The position numbers and the translations under genes were made by a program. Under the pieces are notes generated by a model. That model did not search any database, was not told the origin of the DNA, and saw nothing but the letters and a program-made list of their open reading frames with translations. A stretch of DNA of 13,110 nucleotides from Candidatus Omnitrophota bacterium (lineage in GTDB: Bacteria; Omnitrophota; Koll11; Gygaellales; Profunditerraquicolaceae). Position 1 is the stretch's first letter, and each line of letters opens with the position of its first letter. Where the stretch lies: contig JAQUNE010000027.1 of assembly GCA_028717765.1 (NCBI GenBank), positions 1-13,110 on the forward strand, in the 5' to 3' direction. Positions 6,132-13,110 of this stretch are shown one piece after another.

Positions 6132-8099
6132 ATGCCCAGGAAACTTTCCAAGTTTTTGTTTTTAATTCTTTTCTTTTGCTCAATCCCTGCCTTTGCCGAA
6201 AACCAGGTTAGAAATCCGGATATGGAAGCTGGTCAGCCCATAGGCTGGAGTGGTTCTGCCTCAACTACCTCAAACAAAACTCTCTATACCTCGGATTCTT
6301 ACCACTCTGGCACAAGAGCCTTAAAAATCATCAATACTGTCTTAGGTATCTCCAATTGGAAAGGTAACTTAGTAAGCTTTAAAGCCGGCGCCTATCCAAA
6401 GAAAATCTATTACTCTGCCTGGGTAAAAGGCGAAAATATCTCAAGTGGTTCTTTAGTCTATTTATATCTGGTTGTAACTTTTACGGATAACCGCACCCAG
6501 ATTATTAATGATCTGGTATTTCCCACTGGTACCTACAATTGGACACAGCTGCAGCTAAATAGGACCTTTTCTAAGGCAGTAAAATCCTTCCGGCCATATC
6601 TTTACTTTTCCGGTGGCACAGGCACAGCTTGGTTCGATGACTTAACTGTCGGCACTACTGCCACCAATAACTTTGCTCAGAATCCGGATATGGAGCAGAG
6701 TAAGCCAAATAACTGGACTTCTTATATTCAGGCTCCTAATCAGGCTGTTTACGCAGCGGATAGCTTTCATTCTGGCTCGCGTTCCTTAAAAATCATAAAT
6801 CTCTTATCCCGAGCTTCCTACTGGAAGGCAGATCCTATCTATTTTAGCAAACCTTATCCGAAACAATTTACTGCTTCTAGCTGGGCTAAGGGTTTGAATA
6901 TTTCTTCTGGCTCAATAGTCTCGATGTACTTTAAGGTTATTTTCGAAAACAATAGCACCCAGGCTTTTTATGCTGATAATAAATTCTCTTCCGGAACCTA
7001 CGATTGGACGCAAAAACAGACCACGAAAACCTTTACCAGGGGAATTAGATTTATTCAACCCTATCTCTATTTTTCCGCGGGTAAGGGAGTGGTTTGGTTT
7101 GACGGCTTATCATTATCTACAACAGTAAATTCTGCTCCTCAGATTACAAATATCGCTCCAGCTGATAACTCGGATATCCTCTTAGGTGCCAAAGTTAACA
7201 TTACAGCCACTGCCTCAGATGCTGATAATGATCCCTTGGAATATCAATTCTCGATTACCGGCACGATTAAGCAGGCTTGGTCCAGCGCTAACACCTATGC
7301 CTGGCAAACTACGGAAGCTGATTTAGGGCTCTCCAGCGTTACTTGTGATGTAAGAGACAACAAAGGAGGCACTGCTTCCAAAACTATCAGCTTACGCGTA
7401 ATTAACCCGACAGTCGAAGAGATCTTACAAAAGGTCGCGGATAACTACGCCAAAATCTATGATTTAAAAGCTGACATGACCTTAACTTCAACTTTAAATG
7501 GAGAGCCTTTTGGGCAAACTGGGTACTGCCGGTATTTCTTTAAGGCACCGAATAAGGAAAATACGGAAACCTTCTCTGATGCAACAAGGGCAACAAAAAC
7601 TGAAGCTGTAATTACAGATAGCTCTAATATGCATCTAATTGATCATCTTAAGAAAACCACCCAATCTATAGATCTTTTAACCGAGGTAGGAATTAGCTCG
7701 GATCAATTTAACCAGATGGACTTATACTATAATCAAAGTAACTTCTTAAATAATCACACAATCACAAAAAACCCTGAAACATCGGATTTAGGTAATTTTA
7801 TCATCGCTTTAGAGGCGGTTCCTAAAACAGAAAATGAAATTTATACGAAATTAGGGTTGTATATTGATTATAATAAGGGGCTATTGAGCAAAATAGTGTA
7901 TTACAAAAATGACGAGTTACCTCAAATCCTGGAAGCCCAAGAAACTAAACAAATACCCAACGGAGCTTGGGTAGTATCAGTATTGAAAAAAACACCCAAT
8001 TTAAAAGCCGGCAACCTTATTATTACTTTAACTTACACTGATCTTCAAATAAATAGCGGATTAAGTGATTCAATTTTTGATCCTACTAAACAATATTAA
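6132..8099 (+). CDS. Exported protein with two CBM-like repeats, Ig-like domain and LolA-like C-terminus
   Basis: A 655-residue protein of unknown function. Residues 1-22 form a Sec signal peptide ending in IPAFA, followed by ENQ. This and the AGAGG just upstream favour ATG 6132; the in-frame ATG at 6042 would bury the signal and overlap the previous gene. Two homologous modules (about residues 28-180 and 184-335) each start with NPDME, contain SxHSGxRxLKIIN, W-K and SGTY(N/D)WTQ, and end in PYLYFS then WFD. This is typical of CBM4/9/22-like jelly-roll carbohydrate-binding domains. Residues about 336-428 look like an Ig/cadherin-type domain (DADNDPLEYQF). From 428 to 655 the protein resembles LolA/LolB-type lipoprotein carriers (VEEILQKVADNYAKIYDLKADM, ending LSDSIFDP). 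It is probably periplasmic or surface-associated. A role in binding glycan and lipid is speculation. Confidence 0.85.
   Translation: MPRKLSKFLFLILFFCSIPAFAENQVRNPDMEAGQPIGWSGSASTTSNKTLYTSDSYHSGTRALKIINTVLGISNWKGNLVSFKAGAYPKKIYYSAWVKGENISSGSLVYLYLVVTFTDNRTQIINDLVFPTGTYNWTQLQLNRTFSKAVKSFRPYLYFSGGTGTAWFDDLTVGTTATNNFAQNPDMEQSKPNNWTSYIQAPNQAVYAADSFHSGSRSLKIINLLSRASYWKADPIYFSKPYPKQFTASSWAKGLNISSGSIVSMYFKVIFENNSTQAFYADNKFSSGTYDWTQKQTTKTFTRGIRFIQPYLYFSAGKGVVWFDGLSLSTTVNSAPQITNIAPADNSDILLGAKVNITATASDADNDPLEYQFSITGTIKQAWSSANTYAWQTTEADLGLSSVTCDVRDNKGGTASKTISLRVINPTVEEILQKVADNYAKIYDLKADMTLTSTLNGEPFGQTGYCRYFFKAPNKENTETFSDATRATKTEAVITDSSNMHLIDHLKKTTQSIDLLTEVGISSDQFNQMDLYYNQSNFLNNHTITKNPETSDLGNFIIALEAVPKTENEIYTKLGLYIDYNKGLLSKIVYYKNDELPQILEAQETKQIPNGAWVVSVLKKTPNLKAGNLIITLTYTDLQINSGLSDSIFDPTKQY
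6213..7130 (+). repeat. In-gene tandem duplication encoding two CBM-like modules
   Basis: Two copies of a module, about 6213-6680 and 6681-7130, begin with the same 14 bases (AATCCGGATATGGA) exactly 468 bases apart, i.e. 156 codons. Protein similarity continues through the modules while the DNA has diverged, so this is an old domain duplication rather than a recent repeat. Confidence 0.8.
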
Positions 8100-8110
8100 A
8101 AAGGAGATAT

Positions 8111-8443
8111 ATGGAAAATAATGAATTGACGAGGAAGAGATATAAGCGCGCTCTTCTCTTAGTCATATTAACGACTCTGCTCGGATTTTCATTTATTATG
8201 TTTGATCCTGCAGTATATAGGAATCCTTTTAAGCCCTTCTTAATACTTGGGTATGTTACCACCTTACCGATAGGCGTCTTAGTTGCCTATCTCTTATTGT
8301 TAATCGCTCGCCTACTCTTCAGATCTTTTCTAAAAGAAAAGCTTACTTACATAATCATTCTAATTATATTAATGATACTTGGTTATGGAGCTGGTTTTTT
8401 GGCATTTGAGTATACTTTTAGGGCCATGTCAAGAACCTTGTGA
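8111..8443 (+). CDS. Small integral membrane protein, unknown function
   Basis: A 110-residue protein that I do not recognise. It has a short basic N-terminus (RKRYKR) and about three hydrophobic helices at residues 14-32, 42-70 and 78-100, with a basic loop (RSFLKEK) between the last two. The start is well supported by AAGGAG at 8101-8106, 4 bases before the ATG. It lies 11 bases after the CBM/LolA-like gene and is probably cotranscribed with it. Nothing in it suggests an enzyme; a helper or anchor for its exported neighbours is only a guess. Confidence 0.75.
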   Translation: MENNELTRKRYKRALLLVILTTLLGFSFIMFDPAVYRNPFKPFLILGYVTTLPIGVLVAYLLLLIARLLFRSFLKEKLTYIIILIILMILGYGAGFLAFEYTFRAMSRTL

Positions 8444-8480
8444 TATATAACACGGGAAATGAATTAGTAGTAAACAAATT

Positions 8481-10772
8481 ATGAAAAGAAAATATAAATT
8501 TATTACACGGTTAATTTTATTAGTTCTATTATTCTGTTGTATATTTTCTTGTGCTTTCGCATCTGTATTAACGAATTGGAACGATTCTAAAGCCTACAAA
8601 CCAAAGCCTATTCTTTTCTTGCATGGTTTTAATAGCTCTCCAGGAGTATGGAGTTCGGCAATTTCGGGATTATCTCAATGGTTTACAAAATACCAAGCAA
8701 TAGGAACTTATTTAGAGATTATTGATTTTCAGGATCGTTGGGGTTCTATTGATACCTATGCTAACGGTGATCCTGGTTGGGCGGATAGGCTAAATATTCG
8801 AGTGCAAAATCTATTAAGCGCTAATCAATATGGTTCTTATACTAATAAGCTAAATCTAGTCGCTTGGTCAATGGGTGGCTTAGCAGCAAGGGAATTTTTA
8901 ACCGCCTCCAAATATCCTTCTGGATATATAGATAAGATGATTTTAATCGGCGTGCCGAACTTAGGTTCACCTTTAGCTACTTATGTAAACAACTTAGCCA
9001 CGAATTATAGAGTTGGTTCAAATGTAGGCTTGCCTATTTCAACTGTATTTTCTAGTTATAGAAATTCTGTTGATTCAATAGCACAAAATTTATTTATACA
9101 AAATTTGGAAAGTTTACCTGCAACCATAGAAATGGCGCCTGGCAGCAAATTTCTTAATACCCTAAATAGTCGACTTCAGCCTTCAACGGTGAAATATTAT
9201 GGAATAGAAGGGATTATAGGGAGCATGGGGAATTCTTTATTATTTCACGATTTTTATGGAGGCGATGAGGTGGTGAGTAAAGATAGCCAAGTAGGAAAGG
9301 GGTATGTTTCTTTTCAAGTAGGTCCACGGATTATTCTAGCATCGCATCTTGATGAGCCCGCAGTTTCTGCCGCTGGCGATAATCCTCTTCTTAAATTCCT
9401 TGATTTTGACCCACCCCAATTCGCAATTACTTCTCCTAGCCCTAGCGGCACCACTGAAATTTACGAGGCTTCCGTGTATATCCAAGGAGAAGTTTATAGG
9501 GAATATCTTCCTGCGGATAGCCAGTTACATCTTCGAGTTATTAAACAAGAAGACGGAAGTAATATTTTAGATGAATATCGTCAGAATTCCATAAAACCAT
9601 CCAGCCTTTGGATTCCCAACAACCCTGATTCTCCAGTAGCTGAATTTAATGAATTAATCAATTTTCCTGGCCCAGGCACTTACAAAATTTCCTCTTCAGT
9701 CAAGAATCCTGCTGGAGCAGAATCCGACATTAAAGATGTCTTCGTCAAAGTTACTATTACTAATAACGCCTATATTATTGTACATTGCCATAATCCTGAA
9801 GGCTATGAGATAAATAGTATTCAAGGTGTAATGTCTTCTACCTGTCGCTCCGTTATTTATGATGGTAATATAAGTCTTGGTTTGGGAGCTTATAATAATC
9901 AGACTCATAATCAACCTATATTAGTTTCGAAAGGTTCGCATCTAATTAAGGCTGTTTTTAACGGCATAACTAAAGAAGAAACAATAGATCTTAAGCCCAA
10001 TGAAACAAAGACGATTGTGTTTACTTTTGAGCGTACAGATTTTGATATTAGTTCTTTATTCTCAATCAATAAATCTGTAGAAATTAATGACCCTGGAATA
10101 GCATACTTATATGCCCCGACAATAGGATCTTTTTATTATGGTTTGTACTCAGAAGCCCAGGTTCCTCCAGGATATTCGTCACGAGTAGCTTATGTGCAGA
10201 CATTTGGTGACACGCATCCAGCAGTATATCCTGTTCCAGCTTCTTTAACTGGCAATCTCTCGGTATCTGGTAATATAAACTCGTATTCAGCAAGTGCCCG
10301 TTTGAACGCACGATGGGATATTACTATGGATTCTTTAAGGGGGTATGGCGTTGAAGTAGGCTTAGCGGTATTAGGCAATAGCTCTGTTAATGTTCCAGTA
10401 GAAACTGCTTTTTATAATTGGTTTATTCAGCTTAAAGAGATTCCAACGCAGCGGGGCTTCGACACCGTTTACTTAGGAACCAGTACGAATATGCGGGCAG
10501 CAACTATAATGCCACGCGCCATCTACTTAAATGAAGGAAATAGATATTATTTTATGGCGGTCTCTAGCAGCCAAATAAATTATACCCAGTTGAATATGGA
10601 ATCTCTTAGTTCGAAATTTCATTACCAATGGTATATTGAGAATCAACCAATACCTCTTAATTCTAATACTTGGAGTTTTTCTTATGATTTTCCAGCTATT
10701 ACCATGTTAGAGGAAGGTAGTCTTTATAAAATGTCTTCCGTTCCATATGACCTCACCGGGACGGGGATATAA
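8481..10772 (+). CDS. Exported lipase-like alpha/beta hydrolase with C-terminal beta-sandwich domains
   Basis: A 763-residue protein with an N-terminal signal (residues 1-27, ending CAFA; I-F-S-C at 21-24 also weakly resembles a lipobox). The hydrolase domain spans about 40-295. It has an HGFNSSPGVW oxyanion region at 48-57, nucleophile S130 in A-W-S-M-G-G (the AxSxG form known from Bacillus-type lipases), likely acid D262 in GGDEVVS and likely base H289 in ASHLD. This order and spacing fit triacylglycerol lipase/PGAP1-like esterases. Residues about 305-425 look Ig-like (TSPSPSGTTEIYEASVYIQG). Residues about 430-515 resemble a PEGA-type beta-sandwich (GSHLIKAVFNGITKEETI). The last 250 residues are unassigned. 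Substrate is unknown: lipid, polyester or acylated glycan are possible. It starts 37 bases after the small membrane protein, with a weak ribosome site. Confidence 0.85.
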   Translation: MKRKYKFITRLILLVLLFCCIFSCAFASVLTNWNDSKAYKPKPILFLHGFNSSPGVWSSAISGLSQWFTKYQAIGTYLEIIDFQDRWGSIDTYANGDPGWADRLNIRVQNLLSANQYGSYTNKLNLVAWSMGGLAAREFLTASKYPSGYIDKMILIGVPNLGSPLATYVNNLATNYRVGSNVGLPISTVFSSYRNSVDSIAQNLFIQNLESLPATIEMAPGSKFLNTLNSRLQPSTVKYYGIEGIIGSMGNSLLFHDFYGGDEVVSKDSQVGKGYVSFQVGPRIILASHLDEPAVSAAGDNPLLKFLDFDPPQFAITSPSPSGTTEIYEASVYIQGEVYREYLPADSQLHLRVIKQEDGSNILDEYRQNSIKPSSLWIPNNPDSPVAEFNELINFPGPGTYKISSSVKNPAGAESDIKDVFVKVTITNNAYIIVHCHNPEGYEINSIQGVMSSTCRSVIYDGNISLGLGAYNNQTHNQPILVSKGSHLIKAVFNGITKEETIDLKPNETKTIVFTFERTDFDISSLFSINKSVEINDPGIAYLYAPTIGSFYYGLYSEAQVPPGYSSRVAYVQTFGDTHPAVYPVPASLTGNLSVSGNINSYSASARLNARWDITMDSLRGYGVEVGLAVLGNSSVNVPVETAFYNWFIQLKEIPTQRGFDTVYLGTSTNMRAATIMPRAIYLNEGNRYYFMAVSSSQINYTQLNMESLSSKFHYQWYIENQPIPLNSNTWSFSYDFPAITMLEEGSLYKMSSVPYDLTGTGI

Positions 10773-12052
10773 TGATATTTATCCCCAAATTCAGTAATAA
10801 AATTAATTACAATCTAAATCATAAAACTATCGCCTTAATTATTTTGGCTTTATTGCCAATTTATTGTTTTTATTTGATGATATTTGCTTTTTCCGCGAAT
10901 ATCCCTTATTGGGATGACTACGATTCCATCCTAAATTTTACCAATAACTTCCTCGAATCGAATCCGCAAAATAAAGCAACGCTTATTTTTTCGCAGCATA
11001 ATGAACATAGGATTGTTTTTAGCCGTGTAGTTACATTATTTTTTTACTATTTGACCGGAAAAATTAATTTTAGGCTTTTGGCATTGGTCGGAAATCTCAG
11101 CCTAATTGGTTTAGCGGTAATTTTATTCAAATCCGTTGAATTTACGAAAGAAAAACTTAGCTACTTTATTCCGATCTTATTTTTTATATTTCAGCCGCAG
11201 TACTGGGGTGACATTTATTTCGCTACCTCGGCATTATCCAATTTACCTGTTTTATTTTTCTCAGTTGCCTCATTATATGCCTTAAAAAAAGGATCCATAC
11301 AATATTTTGTCCTTTCATTATTCTTAGCGATACTTTCAACCTTCACTAATGGTAATGGGATGTTAGTTTTTCTTGCGGCACTTCCATGTTTAGTTTTTGA
11401 TAAAAAATACAGAAAATCTATTCTTTGGGCGCTAGCCGGGATAGGCTGTACCTTAATTTATTTCTATGGATATTTAAAACCCGTGTCTCATCCTAGTATA
11501 TATAATGCAATTTTCGTACATCCTCTTGCGACTATAGGATATTATTTTAATTTCTTAGGGTCATGTTTTTCTGTTTTTGGAATGGTGCGTTTCTTGCCAT
11601 TTCTGGTAGGAATACTCTTTACTCTATATTTTGTTTATCTAGTCAAAATCAAGTTTTACAAAAAGAATTTTGTTATATTTTCATTTTTTACCTTTCTTTT
11701 TATTACTGCGATCGTTACCGCATTATGCCGATCTGGTTTTGAATTATTACCTTCAAGATACAAAATTATCTCTATCTTAATTCTCGCCTTATCTTATTTG
11801 TCATTTACGCAGATTTTTGCTGAAACTAAAATTCGAAGCCTTTTATCGATTATATTAATATTTTCGATTCTGTTTAACTTAGTCTCATACCTTCGTAATT
11901 ACAATTATGTAATTCTGCAAAAGAAGTATTTAGAAGAAGGAGCTTCTCTTTGGGAGAAGGATAATGTTGGTCTAGCCTATCCTGATGCAAATCGTGCAAA
12001 TTCAATTATTAACGCTGCCAGCATAAAGAAAACATATTTCCTTCCGCAATAA
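10772..12052 (+). CDS. Polytopic membrane protein, GT-C glycosyltransferase-like
   Basis: A 426-residue protein with about ten hydrophobic segments, the first at residues 18-42. Directly after it, in the first extracytoplasmic loop, comes I-P-Y-W-D-D-Y-D with D48/D49. Later in the loop is QHNEHRIVFSR (H76, H79, R80, R85). An acidic DD or DxD in the first outer loop is the hallmark of GT-C glycosyltransferases that use polyprenyl-phosphate sugars (ArnT/PMT/RgtA-like). Overall length is somewhat short for that group and no soluble C-terminal domain is seen. The start ATG shares one base with the hydrolase stop (TAATG), which indicates translational coupling. It could glycosylate an envelope polymer or the exported neighbours. 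The fold call is by pattern only. Confidence 0.7.
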   Translation: MIFIPKFSNKINYNLNHKTIALIILALLPIYCFYLMIFAFSANIPYWDDYDSILNFTNNFLESNPQNKATLIFSQHNEHRIVFSRVVTLFFYYLTGKINFRLLALVGNLSLIGLAVILFKSVEFTKEKLSYFIPILFFIFQPQYWGDIYFATSALSNLPVLFFSVASLYALKKGSIQYFVLSLFLAILSTFTNGNGMLVFLAALPCLVFDKKYRKSILWALAGIGCTLIYFYGYLKPVSHPSIYNAIFVHPLATIGYYFNFLGSCFSVFGMVRFLPFLVGILFTLYFVYLVKIKFYKKNFVIFSFFTFLFITAIVTALCRSGFELLPSRYKIISILILALSYLSFTQIFAETKIRSLLSIILIFSILFNLVSYLRNYNYVILQKKYLEEGASLWEKDNVGLAYPDANRANSIINAASIKKTYFLPQ

Positions 12053-12055
12053 TTA

Positions 12056-12084
12056 TTGACAACCCCTAGCTTTACTAGTATATA
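12056..12084 (+). promoter_or_regulatory. Near-consensus sigma70-type promoter
   Basis: A perfect TTGACA -35 (12056-12061) and a TATATA -10 (12079-12084) are separated by the ideal 17 bases. The -35 starts four bases after the membrane-protein stop codon. Transcription should begin near 12091, giving a leader of about 30 bases to the HTH gene start at 12122. A reading frame opening at the TTG of the -35 is therefore unlikely to be the real start. Confidence 0.75.
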
Positions 12085-12121
12085 TATAACTATCGTAGAT
12101 ATGCCAAAACTGGTGGTGGAA

Positions 12122-12343
12122 ATGGAAAAGGCAAAAGACAAAGAAATCATGACAGCTAAGGAAGTGGCCGAATACCTTAATATTCATCCACTCACAGTCC
12201 ATAAGTACGCCCGCGAAGGCAAGATCCCCGCCTTTAAGATCGGCACGGACTGGAGATTCCACAAGAAGTATATTGAGAGATGGATTAAGGAAAAATTGGC
12301 GAGCAACCTTCAGGGAAAAGAACGCAGAAGGTCACTTCTCTAG
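12122..12343 (+). CDS. Excisionase-family (MerR-like) helix-turn-helix DNA-binding protein
   Basis: A 73-residue protein with a single winged HTH of the excisionase/HTH_17 type: MTAKEVAEYLNIHPLTVHKY at residues 10-29, then the wing GKIPAFKIGTDWRFHKKYIERWI. The C-terminus is basic (KERRRSLL). I chose ATG 12122 because it lies about 30 bases after the predicted transcription start and follows the purine-rich TGGTGGTGGAA. ATG 12101 (seven residues longer) is also possible. Despite the family name there is no integrase, att site or phage gene here, so it is more likely an ordinary small regulator. It is the first gene of a new transcription unit and precedes the acyl-ACP-reductase-like gene by 16 bases, which it may control. 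Confidence 0.85.
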   Translation: MEKAKDKEIMTAKEVAEYLNIHPLTVHKYAREGKIPAFKIGTDWRFHKKYIERWIKEKLASNLQGKERRRSLL

Positions 12344-12359
12344 ACTTAAGCTTAGCCCA

Positions 12360-13110
12360 ATGAATTCATTCGCATTCTTGAAGTTTCCAATTAATTTAGG
12401 ACGGCCAAAAGGTTTGTTAGCACGCCTTTTTCGAAAAAAAGAGCCTTTTAAGGTGGATTTGATTGAAAATATTCGTTCAGCTCAAGGCAAAACAATTAAA
12501 CTAAGCCTTTTAACCGCGCAGCCTGGTTTGGATAAACAAGCAGATGATTTTCTCTTTAATAAAGTTATTACATCCGCGCAGGTTGCACAAAAATCAGGTG
12601 CTAGAATGTTAGGTGTAGAAAGATGCGCTCTTGATTTCGAAGATAAAATATTCACCATTAATAAGAAGATCAGCCTGCCATTATCTGACGGCAACCTTTT
12701 TACTGCCTGGTCAGCTTATGAGGCAGTTTATCGAGCGGCTAAAACCAGGGGGATAGATCTAAAAAGATTGAATCTGGCTATCTTAGGGGCTACAGCTTCG
12801 CTGGGAAAGATTTGCGCGAAAAAGTTTTCTGGAAGTGTTTCAAACACCATAATTTGTGATAGTAGCCCGGAAGAATTAAAAAAACTAAAAGATGAAATAC
12901 TCATTCTTAACCCTTGTGTAGTAACTATTGAAACACATGTAAATCAGGCGGTAAAAGATGCGGATGTGATAGTTGTGGTAAAAGAGGAACAAGGGGTTTT
13001 CCTTAATTTCGAGGAGTTGAAGCCAAATTGTATTATTTGCGATATTTCTGTATCAAAAAATACGCTAAAGTCGCAAAATTCGCGTGCAGATTTAGTGATG
13101 ATCAACGCTG
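12360..13110 (+). CDS. Long-chain acyl-[ACP] reductase-like NAD(P)-binding protein (5' part)
   Basis: The first 250 codons of an open frame that runs off the window. The protein reads MNSFAFLKFP..., then IRSAQGKTIKLSLLTAQPG, and has LSDGNLFTAW around residues 108-117. A Rossmann motif LAILGATASLG ends at 149, and DADVIVVVKEEQGVFL and CIICDISVSKN follow. The order matches, from memory, cyanobacterial acyl-ACP reductase (AAR): FxTTGNTHTAY, then GIDLxxAxVAVxGATGDIGSAVC, then ADIIVWVAS and CLMIDGGYPKN. AAR reduces acyl-ACP to fatty aldehyde. The acyl-accepting cysteine of AAR lies in the C-terminal part, which is outside the window, so reductase activity cannot be judged. A shikimate- or saccharopine-dehydrogenase-like enzyme is the alternative. 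The ATG has no evident Shine-Dalgarno; the frame is open upstream into the HTH gene, so the start is uncertain. Confidence 0.7.
   Translation, partial: MNSFAFLKFPINLGRPKGLLARLFRKKEPFKVDLIENIRSAQGKTIKLSLLTAQPGLDKQADDFLFNKVITSAQVAQKSGARMLGVERCALDFEDKIFTINKKISLPLSDGNLFTAWSAYEAVYRAAKTRGIDLKRLNLAILGATASLGKICAKKFSGSVSNTIICDSSPEELKKLKDEILILNPCVVTIETHVNQAVKDADVIVVVKEEQGVFLNFEELKPNCIICDISVSKNTLKSQNSRADLVMINA

Noticed and set aside
8444..8480. Promoter with TATAAC near 8446 upstream of the hydrolase.
   Set aside because: No -35-like hexamer occurs at a suitable distance; the gene is more likely read from upstream.
12056..12121. TTG at 12056 as the HTH gene start.
   Set aside because: This TTG is part of the -35 TTGACA and the extra residues do not belong to the HTH fold.
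12122..12343. Mobile element or prophage boundary suggested by the excisionase-like HTH.
   Set aside because: No integrase, direct repeats, tRNA or phage genes are visible nearby; the domain is common in ordinary regulators.

Overview
This is a bacterial window in which every supported gene lies on the + strand. Several traits point to a diderm (two-membrane) bacterium: Sec signal peptides, a LolA/B-like domain and a PilT-type pilus ATPase. The mixture of genes (two-subunit aconitase/IPM-isomerase, short isocitrate dehydrogenase, LDH-like malate dehydrogenase, large secreted multidomain proteins, GT-C-like membrane protein) resembles uncultivated lineages such as Omnitrophota. That assignment is an impression from gene content, not something the sequence proves.

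Region 1 (1-6055) is a tightly packed metabolic operon. It begins inside the 3' end of a leuC/aconitase-family large subunit. It continues with a pilT-like ATPase, the matching leuD-type small subunit, an isocitrate-dehydrogenase-like enzyme, malate dehydrogenase, a short dihydrolipoamide dehydrogenase, lipB and a 78-residue free-standing lipoyl domain. Genes overlap by 4 to 32 bases or are separated by at most 16 bases. Because the leuCD-type pair sits beside IDH and MDH, I infer that it works as an aconitase in a (partial) TCA cycle rather than in leucine synthesis. The lpd-lipB-lipoyl trio would make and recycle a lipoylated carrier for a 2-oxoacid dehydrogenase (or related) complex. No E1 or E2 catalytic subunit is in the window.

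Region 2 (6056-12052) starts with a good extended -10 promoter and holds four genes of envelope or secreted character. They are a 655-residue exported protein (two tandem CBM-like repeats, an Ig-like domain and a LolA-like C-terminus), a 110-residue three-helix membrane protein, a 763-residue exported lipase-like alpha/beta hydrolase with beta-sandwich appendages, and a 426-residue polytopic membrane protein resembling GT-C glycosyltransferases. The functions of three of these are unknown.

Region 3 (12056-13110) starts with a near-consensus sigma70-type promoter that abuts the stop codon of the membrane protein. It drives a small excisionase/MerR-like HTH protein and, 16 bases later, the first 250 codons of a gene that resembles cyanobacterial long-chain acyl-ACP reductase. 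That gene runs off the window.

The most interesting points are the pilT gene wedged between the two subunits of one iron-sulfur enzyme, the orphan lipoyl domain next to lipB and lpd, the unusual exported CBM-Ig-LolA protein, and the acyl-ACP-reductase-like gene outside its usual cyanobacterial setting. I saw no tRNA, rRNA, CRISPR array, insertion sequence or convincing terminator.
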